From assembly GCA_024138025.1 (NCBI GenBank), contig JAMXBD010002493.1, positions 1-64,000 on the forward strand: a stretch of 64,000 bases of DNA. The letters are read 5' to 3'. Below, piece after piece: positions 1 through 10,750 of this stretch. The translations under genes were made by a program, and so were the position numbers. The stretch's first letter is position 1, and every line of letters begins with the position of its first letter. This stretch comes from Combretum micranthum. Its lineage: Eukaryota; Streptophyta; Magnoliopsida; Myrtales; Combretaceae. A model generated the notes under the pieces. The model did not search any database. It was not told the DNA's origin and saw only the letters and a program-made list of their open reading frames with translations.

Positions 1-316
1 AAAACTCCTGGGGCCAAAAAAAAAAAAAAAAAAACTCCAATGTCCTCTTATTATCGCCCTCAAATGTTTTAATAATTTTTCATATAAAATTGAACAATAC
101 AAACCAAAATACTAACAATCTCACATTGGTGAATGTTTTGCCTAATTAAGCAATTTTTTCATCTCTTTAGGGTAGAAAATCACCTAATTAGGCTAAGAGG
201 TGAGCTGCATCTCTCAGCAGCTTGCCTCATTATTCTATTGAAACTTGCAAAAGAGACGGAATCGCCTCTAACTAGAATAAAAGGTGTAACTTATCTCTTT
301 TTTTCGTTTATATGTA

Positions 317-318
<2 letters not shown>

Positions 319-369
<51 letters not shown>
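319..369. repeat. TAA/AAT trinucleotide microsatellite
   Basis: About seventeen uninterrupted AAT units. Such AT-rich trinucleotide tracts are common in eudicot intergenic DNA and are usually length-polymorphic. Confidence 0.95.
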
Positions 370-943
370 TTATTTAATAATTCCATTATTATATAATATG
401 ATAGCATTATATTTCTTGGTTTGATTTTAAATATAATATGTTGTATAATAATGTATATTAATTTTATGTTTGAATGTATTTATTGTAGCAAATAAAAACA
501 AAAATAATTTCAACTACTAAAATAACTAATGTATAACCAATCATACACACTAACATGAGAAAAGGAGGCAAATCATTCACTTAAATCTTGCTACCTTGTG
601 CTATGTTTTGCTTCCAATTTCTTTTTTTAATTCAAATATGAGAATTGGCTTAAACCATTAATTATACTGATTTTAAGCCAATAGCTAGGCAAAAATTGTG
701 AAGTAAATGGTTTCTTAGTTTGTTTTGGAACCAGATTTGTTTTAGAATCAAACTTGAAGATGTTTACATTGATTAGTTTAGTGGTGAATATGTGCATATT
801 GTTGGCTTTAATTTTTCATAAATAAATAACAAACTACACATGAAGGAGTTAGTTATCTCACTTGAGGCTTAAGAGAATTTAGTGAAAGCTTATCCACTAA
901 CATCTTGTTTAAGAAAATAAAAGATAAGATGTTGAATTTGGTA

Positions 944-948
944 CTATG
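944..948. repeat. Target-site duplication, left copy (ctatg)
   Basis: Identical to 4627-4631. It brackets the solo LTR exactly at its TG and CA termini. Confidence 0.8.
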
Positions 949-3900
949 TGAAATACCCCAAATCTTCACCTAGATTAGAAAATTTAGTTTAGATAGATTA
1001 AATGAATCAAATGAAATATGGATTTAATTAGACAAGTTGGCTTAATTTAATTAGCTAATAATTAAGTTGGTTTTGAGATTTGAAATTCCTCAAATCCCTA
1101 AACATGTTCTAAAAATGTTTAGAGGATTCCTAAACATTCATTTAGACCAAAAATACTAAATCTCAAATCTCAGTAAATTTGAGTTCATTTGCTTGAATAA
1201 AAATATCAGTTCTTAAACCCGAACTCAAATTAAATATCTTTCATCCAAAATAGATTCCTAAATTAAGTTCTTATTATAAGTTCTTAATTTCCAACCTATC
1301 GGTTCTAAAATTATCTTTTAAATGCTTCTAGAACTAAAGATATTGATCTGAAAGTTCTAAATCCGATACCTTTATTTTAAAATATTCTAATTTTTAACTT
1401 TATTTTTTCCTTTTAGTTTTCTTTTTGCTGCCTCCTTATTTCTCTTCTTCCTTTGTAAATTCGTTTTTCTCTCTCTCTCCTTTCTTTCTCTTTTCTTTCT
1501 CTCTTTTCTCTCTTCTTTCTCTCAAATTCATCTCCCAGATCTCACTTTCAAAAGGAATAGGAGAGAAATCAAGTAGGAGATGAAGATAGGAGGAGATAAA
1601 CCAAATTGAAACAAGAAGAAGAAGAAGGAATTGCAAGATTTAGCCAAAAAGCTAAGTTTTCGTTTTCTATTTCTCTTTGTTTTTACTTGTTATTTACATT
1701 TGTAATTGATGAATTGATGTTGAATTGGGTTGAGAGTGCTGTTTATTTAAGTATTTGTTGATATATGCTTGTTGGAGGTCGGGTTGTGAAGGAGGAAGAA
1801 GATGATGAATAGTAGTTATGGAAGTTGATGAAGTTTGAGATGTTTGATGTGGTGAATGTGAAGTTTATGCATGTTTGAGGATGTTAGAATAGATGTAGGG
1901 TGTAGTATGATGGTTGTAAAGTGTTTTGGAGAAGGTTTGAAGTGTAAAAATTTTGTAAAATTAGTGTTTGAAACAAGGAATTTCGTAAATATGTCAATAC
2001 ACCTGTCAAAACGCCCCTGTTGCCAAGGGTGTAGTGCTCTCGGATCAAAAAATTTCATTTCCCCTGAGTCAAAACGGCCTTCAAAACCCCGTTGCCAAGG
2101 GTGTAGCGCTCGCGGATTTCTTCCCTGACGCGACACTGTTTTGTAAATTGGTCATAACTTTTTCATACGACCTCCGATTAGGTGATTCAAATTGCGTTGG
2201 AAAGCTTAAAAAGAGTCTACAATTTTTATGTTTTGAGTTTTTACAAATTCGGAACTTATCGATGCTTAAATTTTAGTTCTTTCCAGCCTTTGTATTTTTC
2301 AAACAAAGTCAAAAACTTGTTTTGTTTGTTAAATGTGTTTTTGCTTAGGAAATGGATCTTTTTGAGCTAAAATGAGATAGATACGTGATATTTGATGTGT
2401 AATGATGATTGAGGGATATAATTAAGCATGATTTAGATAGATTTATAAATTCAACAAATAATTGAATTTCCATGAGTATTAAACTAAAAGTAGTTATGTT
2501 GTATATATGATTTCCATTGCTTGATTTATGATGTTGTGATGACTTAGTGAAACTAAATGATCCTGGTAAGTATATAAATGATGATTTATGTATCTATATG
2601 AATTTTATTTGAATTTCCTTCATGCTAAGTTTAAGATTTGTTTATTATTTGTTCTTATGATTAGCTTGAACTTAAATGAACTTAGTTAATAAGCCTAGGT
2701 TCAACTTGACTAAATGAACTTGAATAAAATGGATTAGATTGTTTAACTTTGATGAATTTGGCTAGGTTTAAGCTAACTTGGGATTAAGTGACTAGATCTT
2801 AGATGTATAATGAATTAGTAATTAATCTAAGTCCAATTTGACTTAATGAACTTTACTAAGCTAAAATGAATTAGATTGTCTATGTTTAATCAACTTGACT
2901 TAGTAAATGAATCAAATGACTAATTTTAATCAAATTGACTAAGGTTAAGCTAAAATGGGTTAGTAACAAATAATTGGATTAAATGAATGAATTAGGATGA
3001 TCTTTGATTAATATGGGGAATATGTTGTTTCAAATGCGTGTTTACTTGGAAAATGAATATTTTTGATATGAATTCTTTGTTAATGCTTTTGTAATAAAAC
3101 ACTATAAATAAAGAGAAAAGAAATTCTTTGACAGACAAAGGAGAACTGTCCATATTTTGGCGGGGCGATCTTCGCAGCCATAGTGGGGTTCCACATTAGT
3201 GTCTGATCAAATAGGATTTAACAAAATGAGTTAGAGATTAGTGAATAATTGATATAAGTTCTTGTATGAGTTTGTTGAAGTGGATGTTGGTTTATGTTTT
3301 ATAAGAGTTGTTTCTTGAACCAGTGGTAGATATGAGATATATCTTCTGAGATAGCTTCTACTCTACCTTCTGAGACTCTGTTTGGATTTCGTATATAAGG
3401 TACGCAGTAACTTGCGTGTTGAATGTTAGGATACGCATTCTAAACTGATTAAGACTTAAATTCGGCTTAATAATTGATGAGTGTTGATTGTGCTTTAAGT
3501 CGTTGATTCCGGTCCGAGGAGCGACAACTTGTCATGATGCAATGACAATATTATAATAGGCGCTTAGGCCACTTGTCATGATGCAATGACATGGCTCGGC
3601 GGGTAATCGAAGGGAATATAGTAACAGTGTAACATTTACTTAAACTTGGAAGGAAGTACCATAGTTTAGTTCAACGTTTATGGGAGCGTGTGAACTAGAT
3701 TCATGTTATGGACTGAGTCTAAGTAGAGTTGGGTAACGGCTATAAACCCTGGATGAGATTACTGTTTCTTTTCAGTGTAACGTTATCTAGGAGATATAAG
3801 TAATCGGGCTACTTATATCAACCCCCTGAGCGTCGTGAGCGTTACTCAGGACCCCCAGATTCCCATTGGCTTGTTCCGGAGTGTGAGTGCTCCATTGTTG

Positions 3901-4626
3901 ATTTGTTTACTTTAATGAAAAGATAATAACTTGTGGATTGATGCATTGCATTTAGTTAAGCTCGTGTGTCACTCCGTGTGTGATTGTGTTGCTGTGTACT
4001 GGGCTTCGGCTCATTCTTGTTGTTGTTATTCTTTTTGCAGGTATTGTTAGTGTTGATGATGATGAGATGATGACTTGATAATGATGTGGAGAATGTTGAT
4101 GTTGTTGTTCTTATTATTGTTGTTGATGTTGATGAGGATGATGATGGTGATGATGATCGATGTGATGGTATTTATTTCGGGTTTTGGGCGATTCTGAAGA
4201 TATGCGAGAATGAGTGAAGTGTGATAGGATCGAGATATTACTTGTATTTTGTTTCTTCTTTTGTTTTGTTTTTAAGAGGACTGGATTTAATTATAAATTT
4301 GTATTTTCTTTTAAGGGCTTGTTAGTGCCCATGTTTTTGTAAATAATCTTTTGTAAATATTTATCAAAGTGAAAGCTTTTCCACTTTTAATAGTGGAAGT
4401 TTGAAATGCTTTTATGTAGAAACGTTTTTATTAAAGTTTATTTTCCGCTGCTAAATCCAGTTGTTGCCAGAATCTAACTAAATGATTTCTTAGATTAAAA
4501 TTGGTTTAGCAATGTTCAACATAAACACCTTCCTTTAAGACAACCTTACGTATAATTCGTAAGAGTTATACGTGGTTGGGGACTTGGTGTGCTTAATTTG
4601 AGAATTGAGCATATCGGGTCTTTACA
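949..4626 (+). mobile_element. Solo LTR of a large Ty3/gypsy-like retrotransposon
   Basis: The element begins TGAAATACCCC and ends GGGTCTTTACA, and it is bounded on both sides by the same 5-bp word ctatg (944-948 and 4627-4631), a clean target-site duplication. The ends resemble the TGTAA(C/T)A-CCC...GTTACA type seen in Del/Tekay-like chromovirus LTRs (inference from ends and length). No gag or pol, primer-binding site or second LTR is visible inside, so the 3,678 bp reads as one LTR left by LTR-LTR recombination. Inside are a CT-rich tract near 1440-1530, two 27-bp direct repeats (2019-2045 and 2091-2117), a 21-bp exact direct repeat (3527-3547 and 3571-3591) and trinucleotide TGA/TTG tracts near 4050-4155. 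A conserved block around 3140-3210, with a GGCGGGGCGA core, recurs reversed in the solo LTRs at 36.7-45.6 kb, tying the three together as one family. Confidence 0.8.
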
Positions 4627-4631
4627 CTATG
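4627..4631. repeat. Target-site duplication, right copy (ctatg)
   Basis: Matches 944-948. This fixes the right boundary of the solo LTR. Confidence 0.8.
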
Positions 4632-5848
4632 CTTTGCGTAAAAATTTAATTTAGTATCCAAGCTTTAAAGAAGTTAATTTAATACTCTGGTTAATATTGA
4701 ATTTGACACTTAAAACTTTGCTAAAAAATTCAATTAGGTATGGTAACTCTGTTAATGACATACAGACTAATCATAACGTGACATGTGTCATCCGATGTGA
4801 CATTTTTTTATTTTTTTATTTTTTTTATTTATCCGACGTCGAAATTTTTATTTTTATTAATTTTTTCGTTATAATTTATTTTATATTATAACAATTAATA
4901 TTATTTTATTTTTTAAAAGAAATTTCTTTACACATGCAAGTCTAAGCCCATGCACTTAAGCCCACTCTTATCCTAAGTCTTTCACCAGTTTAAATTATTT
5001 CAAACTCTACTTCTATACTTGATAATATAAAGAATGCTTTATTTTAGTACTTTGTCAATGTGGGACAATAGATTCTCTTACTGTTCACAATCTTCTTCTT
5101 TAGCCATGGGAACAACCATCATTCATAGACATCTTAAACATAGTGAATTTGAATGCACTTTGTCAATGAGCATCTTATCATTAAAGGTTACATCAAGAGT
5201 TTCTATGGACTCTGACGTTTTCGTCAATCACAGCCACCTCAAACTACTCTGTTACCAACTTTGGACTTCGAACAAACCGCATCGTTGAGCTAGTTAAGTG
5301 GATCCGTAGAATCATCTAATGTGACCTAAGAGCTTAGCCATTGACTAGACCCATCAATTTTGTTGGAACCAACGTAATAGACATGATTAATATAAACCAA
5401 AAGGACTTCATTGAAATAAGAGGAATTGCTTGATGTTTATGTGCATCGAGCAGTTGTTTAGTAGTAATAATAAATTTTAATATAGATGTTAGCCGTGGTC
5501 ATTGTGGCGGCAGCGGCCGTGGCGACAAAGTGCATGGAATTAGGAATGTGGACCTTATTTTAAAGTTTTATGTTGGGTATGGATCGGTTGGACTTGAACA
5601 TAGTAATAATAATCCTCTGTTTTTCACTTTTGAAAATAGGGATGGATTTTTTCTTCACCTATTCAAAATTGCTCTATTTTTATATTAAGAAACAAATGAT
5701 GATCTAAGGTTTGCATAGCCTTCTCTATGGCTATTTGCAAATTTAAGCAACAGCTACTGTAAATCCATAAAATATTTTTTTTAACTAAAAACGTATTTCC
5801 TTGTAAATCCATAAAATCTTTTTCATGATAATCACATTCCTTTTAAAG

Positions 5849-5999
5849 GCCTATTTGGATACTTAGGTATCACATTTGTATCGATTCAATTTGGTCAGTT
5901 TTAACATTTTTTCATTGGTATCATATCTATATATTGTTTAATTTCTGTTTGGCACCAAAATGATGCTAAAACAACACTAAAATGACTATCCAAACAGGC
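5849..5999. mobile_element. Small hAT-like MITE
   Basis: A 151-bp segment with inverted termini gcctatttggata and tatccaaacaggc (12 of 13 bases pair). The GGCCTRTTTGG-type terminus is common among hAT-type MITEs. I did not find a convincing 8-bp target duplication. Confidence 0.5.
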
Positions 6000-6109
6000 A
6001 TGTGTATCCACATATAGGTCCTTAACTTTTCTTCTTCGGAAAAAATTCAGAGCCTTGTAATGTTTTTCTTTCATCAAATCCATCTCTCCATTTATACATA
6101 TATAATATT

Positions 6110-6111
6110 CC

Positions 6112-6137
<26 letters not shown>
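6110..6137. repeat. TA dinucleotide microsatellite
   Basis: Uninterrupted TA units. Confidence 0.9.
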
Positions 6138-6142
<5 letters not shown>

Positions 6143-6183
6143 CATTTAAACATTACTCCTCAAAAACATAACTGGTGTTTGTA

Positions 6184-6795
6184 TTACAATGTAAGGTGTT
6201 TGTAGAATTAGGTTTTTGGAGTTAAGGTTTGGGGAGCAGATGGATGTGTTCTTTTTTTTTTTTTTTTTTTTGTTGGAATTGGGGGGGGGGGGGGGGGGGG
6301 TGGTGGTGGGGTTCTTGTTGGGTTGGGGAGTCCGGTGTTTATAGGATGAAGATAGCCATTATCCTCCATTGCTAAAATCTTACCAATAGTCTTGTTTATA
6401 TTAGCTCAATACAAGAGTCTATAATTGAAATGTGCAGAATGAAAGAATAGAAATAATGGGCTTCCTTTGCAATATTAAATGGGATTGTACATGATACAAT
6501 GTAAGGTGTTTGAAGGAATTAGGTTTTTGCAGTTGAGGTTTAAGGGGGAAGATGGATGTGTTTTGTCTTTTTTTTTTTTTTTTCTTGGGGGGTGGGGTGT
6601 TGGGGAAGGGGAGAGAGAGAGAGTCAATTGTTTACTTGTTTATGATGAAGATAACCATTATCCCACATTGCTAAAATCTTACCAATTAGTTTTGTTTATA
6701 TTAGCTTAATATAAGAGCCTATAATTAAAATGTGCAGAACTAAAGAATAGAAATGATGCACTTCCTTTGCAATCTTAAATGTGCTTGTATGTGAT
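6184..6795. repeat. Tandem duplication of a ~310-bp unit
   Basis: Unit 1 (6184-6493) and unit 2 (6494-6795) share, in the same order, gtaaggtgtttg, gaattaggtttttg, a poly-T tract followed by a G-rich tract, the block attgctaaaatcttaccaat, and aaatgtgcagaa...aaagaatagaaat. Divergence is moderate, and the poly-T/poly-G lengths differ strongly (T20 then G20 in unit 1). Confidence 0.85.
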
Positions 6796-7139
6796 GGTGT
6801 TGAATGGGCTTCTAGAAAGTTTAAACACTTTTAAATAATAAAATAATACTAATGATAAAATTTATAATGAAAATTAATAAATTTCAAAGTAAAAAAATAG
6901 ATGAAAAGTAATAAAATACCATGTCATATGACTCATGTCATGTTGTGATTGATCCAGACATCCACGTCAGCAATGGAGTTAACACACAGAGGTACCAAAA
7001 ATGGCTATACAAAGTTTGTTGTGTAAAAAGTTTGGTGTATATTAAGTTAACCATTTCAAAGTTTAAGTACCAGATTGAATTTTTGAAAAAAATTTAAGTA
7101 TCAAGTTTAACAGTTATTAAAAATTAAATTAGATATTTG

Positions 7140-8070
7140 TTAGAGACTAAGTAAAGCTTTAAGTTGAGGATAACTAAAGTGTAAGACAATGCTATTCTTA
7201 ATTTAAAATGGATATAAAATGGATCAAATGTAAAAAAATATGAAAAAAAAAATCAAATTCAAACTAAAAAGGCCAATTTTTCACATTTTTGCCATGTATG
7301 AATAAGGGCATTTGGATGGCCTGATGCCTTATTTGAATGCCTCAAGTAGAGCATGTCCCATTTGACCCTCTCACAAACCTATTCGGATAGCTTGTTTAGA
7401 CTTCTAAGTGCATACTTATGTTGCATGCTTTATGCAAATGACCTAAAGAATACATTCATTCACCACTAGGGAGCCACAGAGGTTAATGGAGTTGAGTGAT
7501 TTATTCAAATGCTTAAGCTAGCCATTCACAAATGGAGCATCATTTAAGGGTGACACATGCCTCCTATTCAGGTGATTGATGCTAGCCGTTTAAAAAGTAA
7601 ATATCAATACAAATAGCAATAAATTCCATTTTTTTTTAACAATTTCCAATCTCACCTTATGTTATAAACACAATAGCATCATTTTAGTTTATGTGGTAGA
7701 GTTAACATGGATTTTCTATAGAAGGAGTGCTTAGAAACATAAATTTTTTGGATTTTATAGGAATTTAAGGTTAGAATCGCAATACCTTATTCTAGGATTT
7801 TCTTGTTGTTAACTCTATTTTCTAATCAATGGAATTCATATTCTTTATGTGATTGTGCATGTGTGTGTTCAATTGAAATATTGAGGTAAATAGCTTGTAG
7901 ATGATTGTCCTTTATTCAATGGACTTATTGTGATTAATATGTTATATGATGTGATTGAATAGGAGGTGCTTTTAGTTGTACTAGTTCAAATGATGGACAC
8001 CTTTCACCGTGAAAACAAGCAATAGCCAATGGGAGGAAAAACATCAAAGTATCATTTTAATTTGACTTCA
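7140..8070. other. AT-rich intergenic DNA, nothing recognised
   Basis: No coding signal, RNA gene or repeat boundary was found in this stretch. Confidence 0.5.
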
Positions 8071-8340
8071 TATCAAAAATAGTATCTAAACTTTCACAAA
8101 AAATTCAGTCAGGTACTTGAAATTGTGTTTTAGACAATTTGGTACCTAAACTCTCAAAAAAAGTTTAATCATGTACATGAAATTTGGTTTTGAATATTTT
8201 GATACATGAAATAAGTTTTTGCGTACATATTATTTTTTCCTATATATATGCAAAAACTTGCTTCAAGTATCAAATTATCCAAAATCGAACTTCGGGCACC
8301 TGATTGAACTTTTTGTGAAAGTTCATGTACCATTTTTGAC
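8071..8340. mobile_element. Foldback MITE of ~270 bp
   Basis: The two halves are inverted complements almost throughout. The left (tatcaaaaatagtatctaa, then ctttcacaaaaa-attcagtcaggtac) pairs with the right (tgattgaactttttgtgaaag, then ttcatgtaccatttttgac). The hinge is the AT-rich stretch near 8220-8260. Its arms contain the same modules as the 4.6-7.1 kb and 8.5-10.0 kb elements, so it is probably an internally deleted relative. Confidence 0.65.
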
Positions 8341-8516
8341 ATTAACCATTTTAATTTTATGTGAATATTACATTGATCCCTAGAAACTATCAATTGTAAT
8401 AATATTCCAAATTCTCAAAACAACATATCTATACCATGAAATATGTTAAAACAAAAGCTTTTCATCTAGGTTATAAGAAGTCCATCTTTGTATCGATATG
8501 TAATTGGATTTTTTTA

Positions 8517-10037
8517 GGGAAAATGACAAATTTGGTCCTCAAACTTTGGCAAAAAATTCAATTAGATATCTGGTTTTGAAAAGTTCAGTTTAATACCTAA
8601 TTTAACTTTTGTGGCTATATTTGCTATTCCATTCAATAGAATTAAACTTCGTTGTTGATTTAGACATTCGACTCAATCTTTGAGGGAAACGTGGACAATA
8701 CATAATTGAAAATGGATAGAGAGATGAAAATTATATTGATGAAACTCACAAGTGTAAAAGTAATTGCTCAAAAACTAGAAAATATAAAGGTAAAGAAAGT
8801 AGCCAGGTTTGGTGTTCTAGATCATAATAATTTTCCAGTAACCAAGACAAAAGATTTGGTTTTTATAAAATCAAGAAACAGTAGGAACCCAAGCAAGTTT
8901 CATACTTCAATTTCTATGAAGTATCTGCACTATATAGGTTGTGTTCATCTTCTTCTTCATTTTCTTCTTCTTCTTCCTTTCGGTTAATAAGTGGACATGG
9001 TGAGTGTGCCAACATTTTATAATGGGTTGAGTTCTTTGGTGATATCGGTGTTGTATGGAAGTGATTTTGTGATGCTAGTTTAGGATATGTAGTATTTATG
9101 TTTGGTGTCTTAAGGAAATTTCTACCAGAAGTTCAGTGAGTTTGGATTGATTGGGATTTAAAGGTTGAAGAAAGAGATGGATCTTAGCATGTTTAGGTTT
9201 TGGAGAAGGTATGCCTCATCGTTTCTGGTGAAGTGGTAGGTTGTCTATGTGTTATGAAGATGGTAATTTTGCTGGTTTCATCAAGTTTGATTTGGAGATT
9301 ATTTTATCCAATTCATTTAGATAGAGAATATCAGTATAGAGAGGGAGGGTGGTTGAGGGAGATGAATTTTGGTAGTCTGTTCGTTTTTCTCTCTATTCTT
9401 TTTCCCTCTTTGCCTCTCTCTCTCTTTCTCTCTCTTCATATACATATATATATATATGAATTAATGTAAAAAATGGTACCTAAACTTAAACAAAAAATTT
9501 AATTAGATATTTAAAGTTTTGTTTTGAATAAGTTGAAACCTAAATTTTCATAAAAAATTCAATTAAGTACCTTAAGTTTGGTTTTAACAATTCTAGCATC
9601 TAAAGAAAGTTTTTGTAAGTTCTTTTCATACTTGATTGAAGTTACTTCAAATATGAAAAAAGGTCTGCGAAGATTTTATTTACATGCTAAAATTGTCAAA
9701 ACCAAACTTTAAGTATAAAAAAATTTAATAAAACTTTGCTTAAGTATCAAATTGTTCAAAATGAAACTCTAAGTACCTAATTGAGTATTTTGCAAAAATT
9801 CGACTAACATTTTTGTCATTAACCCTATATATATGTGATCGTCAAATTTTTTTCTTATTCATGTATCGCTTAAGAGATTGGATCGAACGTTCATCTCAGC
9901 AATGAAGCTTAACAAAGTTAATTGGAGTAGCAAATATAGGTAGACAAACTTCATTTAGGTATTAGATTAAAATTTTCAAGGTTTAAGTAACTAATTGAAT
10001 TTTTCGACAAAGTTTCAACCAAATTCGGCATTTTCAC
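8517..10037. mobile_element. MULE-like element with ~170-bp terminal inverted repeats
   Basis: The left arm (8517-8686) begins gggaaaatgacaaatttgg, and the right arm (about 9868-10037) reads inward as gtgaaaatgccgaatttggt. The arms stay alignable over about 170 bp, including tatatttgctayyccaatt and the inner ...cgactcaatctttga edge. Long TIRs of this size are typical of Mutator-like elements. A T-rich 7-mer (tttttta) lies next to both ends, but it is too low in complexity to count as a proven target duplication. The interior has no recognisable transposase. It holds unfamiliar sequence (8690-9460) and a nested foldback MITE (9463-9822). The unfamiliar interior could be captured host DNA, as in Pack-MULEs. 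That is inference. Confidence 0.6.
9463..9822. mobile_element. Nested foldback MITE of ~360 bp
   Basis: The left half (aaaaaatggtacctaaactt ... attcaattaagtacctta) is the inverted complement of the right half (...aagtacctaattgagtatttt, ...cgactaacattttt). It uses the same arm modules as 8071-8340 but has a different central loop, and it sits inside the larger element at 8517-10037. Confidence 0.6.
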
Positions 10038-10750
10038 TTTTTTATAGCAATTTATCATTTAATATGACTTGTATCAATAGTTAAATTGTCAAATCAATGC
10101 CCGGGTTTATGTGATTAATCAGTATAAAATATAAAAAAAATTAGAAATGCTAGAAGTATATGCTAATACAAAATATCTAAGTGCCATATCAAAGAAAAAT
10201 TTTATGGTCTAGACATTATTCTTAAGAGGTTAGTGCATGTTTAGAATATCGTGATGTTGCTTTAATTTTGATTGCTGAGTAAAGTAACTTGGAAAATTTA
10301 TCTTCCGCCCTCCTATACCACCACAATCTAGGAAGTAAAATCTTCAGGGAACACATGGGAGGAATGAAAAGAATTTACCCCAAAATCCACTTCCCATTTC
10401 TATTTTGGCTTTTGAAAACACATACTTCCATTTCTTCCAATTCCTTTCACTTCCCAATTGCCAAAGAAAAGTCCATGGTGAAGGGCGTATTGCAGCAAAG
10501 TAAATAAAAGAAGAACAAGAACAAGAACCATCAAATATGTAATCTACATTTCATATGAATCCGCCAAATCATAGAGACAAAGCTGCTAAAGTAAGAGATA
10601 ACTTTTATAAATGAAGTTAGGAAAGGATTCCTGGCAACAGCCACATTAAATGGGCAACAGATTAATAACGTAAAGGGAATTGAAAAAAGGGGAAGAAAAA
10701 GAAAACAACATGTTGGAAAGATCAAAACGATGTCATGAATGGTCAATGAT
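10038..10750. other. Intergenic DNA downstream of the GH3 pseudogene
   Basis: This lies 3' of the minus-strand pseudogene and would contain its former 3' UTR. No other feature is supported. Confidence 0.5.

Larger units (their letters stand above)
1..948. other. AT-rich intergenic DNA, no gene seen
   Basis: No coding signal is visible on either strand. An apparent open frame over 133-396 is rejected because its second half is the translated TAA microsatellite. The tract ends in the target-site copy (ctatg, 944-948) of the solo LTR that follows. Confidence 0.6.
4640..7135. mobile_element. Inverted-repeat element (MULE/MITE-like), about 2.5 kb
   Basis: The left arm (about 4640-4815) and right arm (about 6920-7135) are diverged inverted copies. 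Both carry 'paired acttaaactt...aaaaattcaatt' modules followed by a block with tgacatgtgtcat-like sequence (left near 4785-4800, reversed on the right near 6920-6940). Long, diverged arms with no obvious internal transposase suggest a non-autonomous Mutator-like element. The class is inferred, and the termini are fuzzy. The interior holds a small hAT-like MITE (5849-5999) and a tandem duplication (6184-6795). Weak open frames at 4697-4891 and 5034-5288 match nothing I recognise. Confidence 0.45.

Noticed and set aside
133..396. Open frame of 87 codons
   Set aside because: Nearly a fifth is poly-asparagine from the TAA microsatellite and the rest has no family resemblance.
1816..2136. 106-codon minus-strand frame and overlapping plus frames
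   Set aside because: They lie within the solo LTR and contain the translated 27-bp repeat twice. They are by-products of the repeat.
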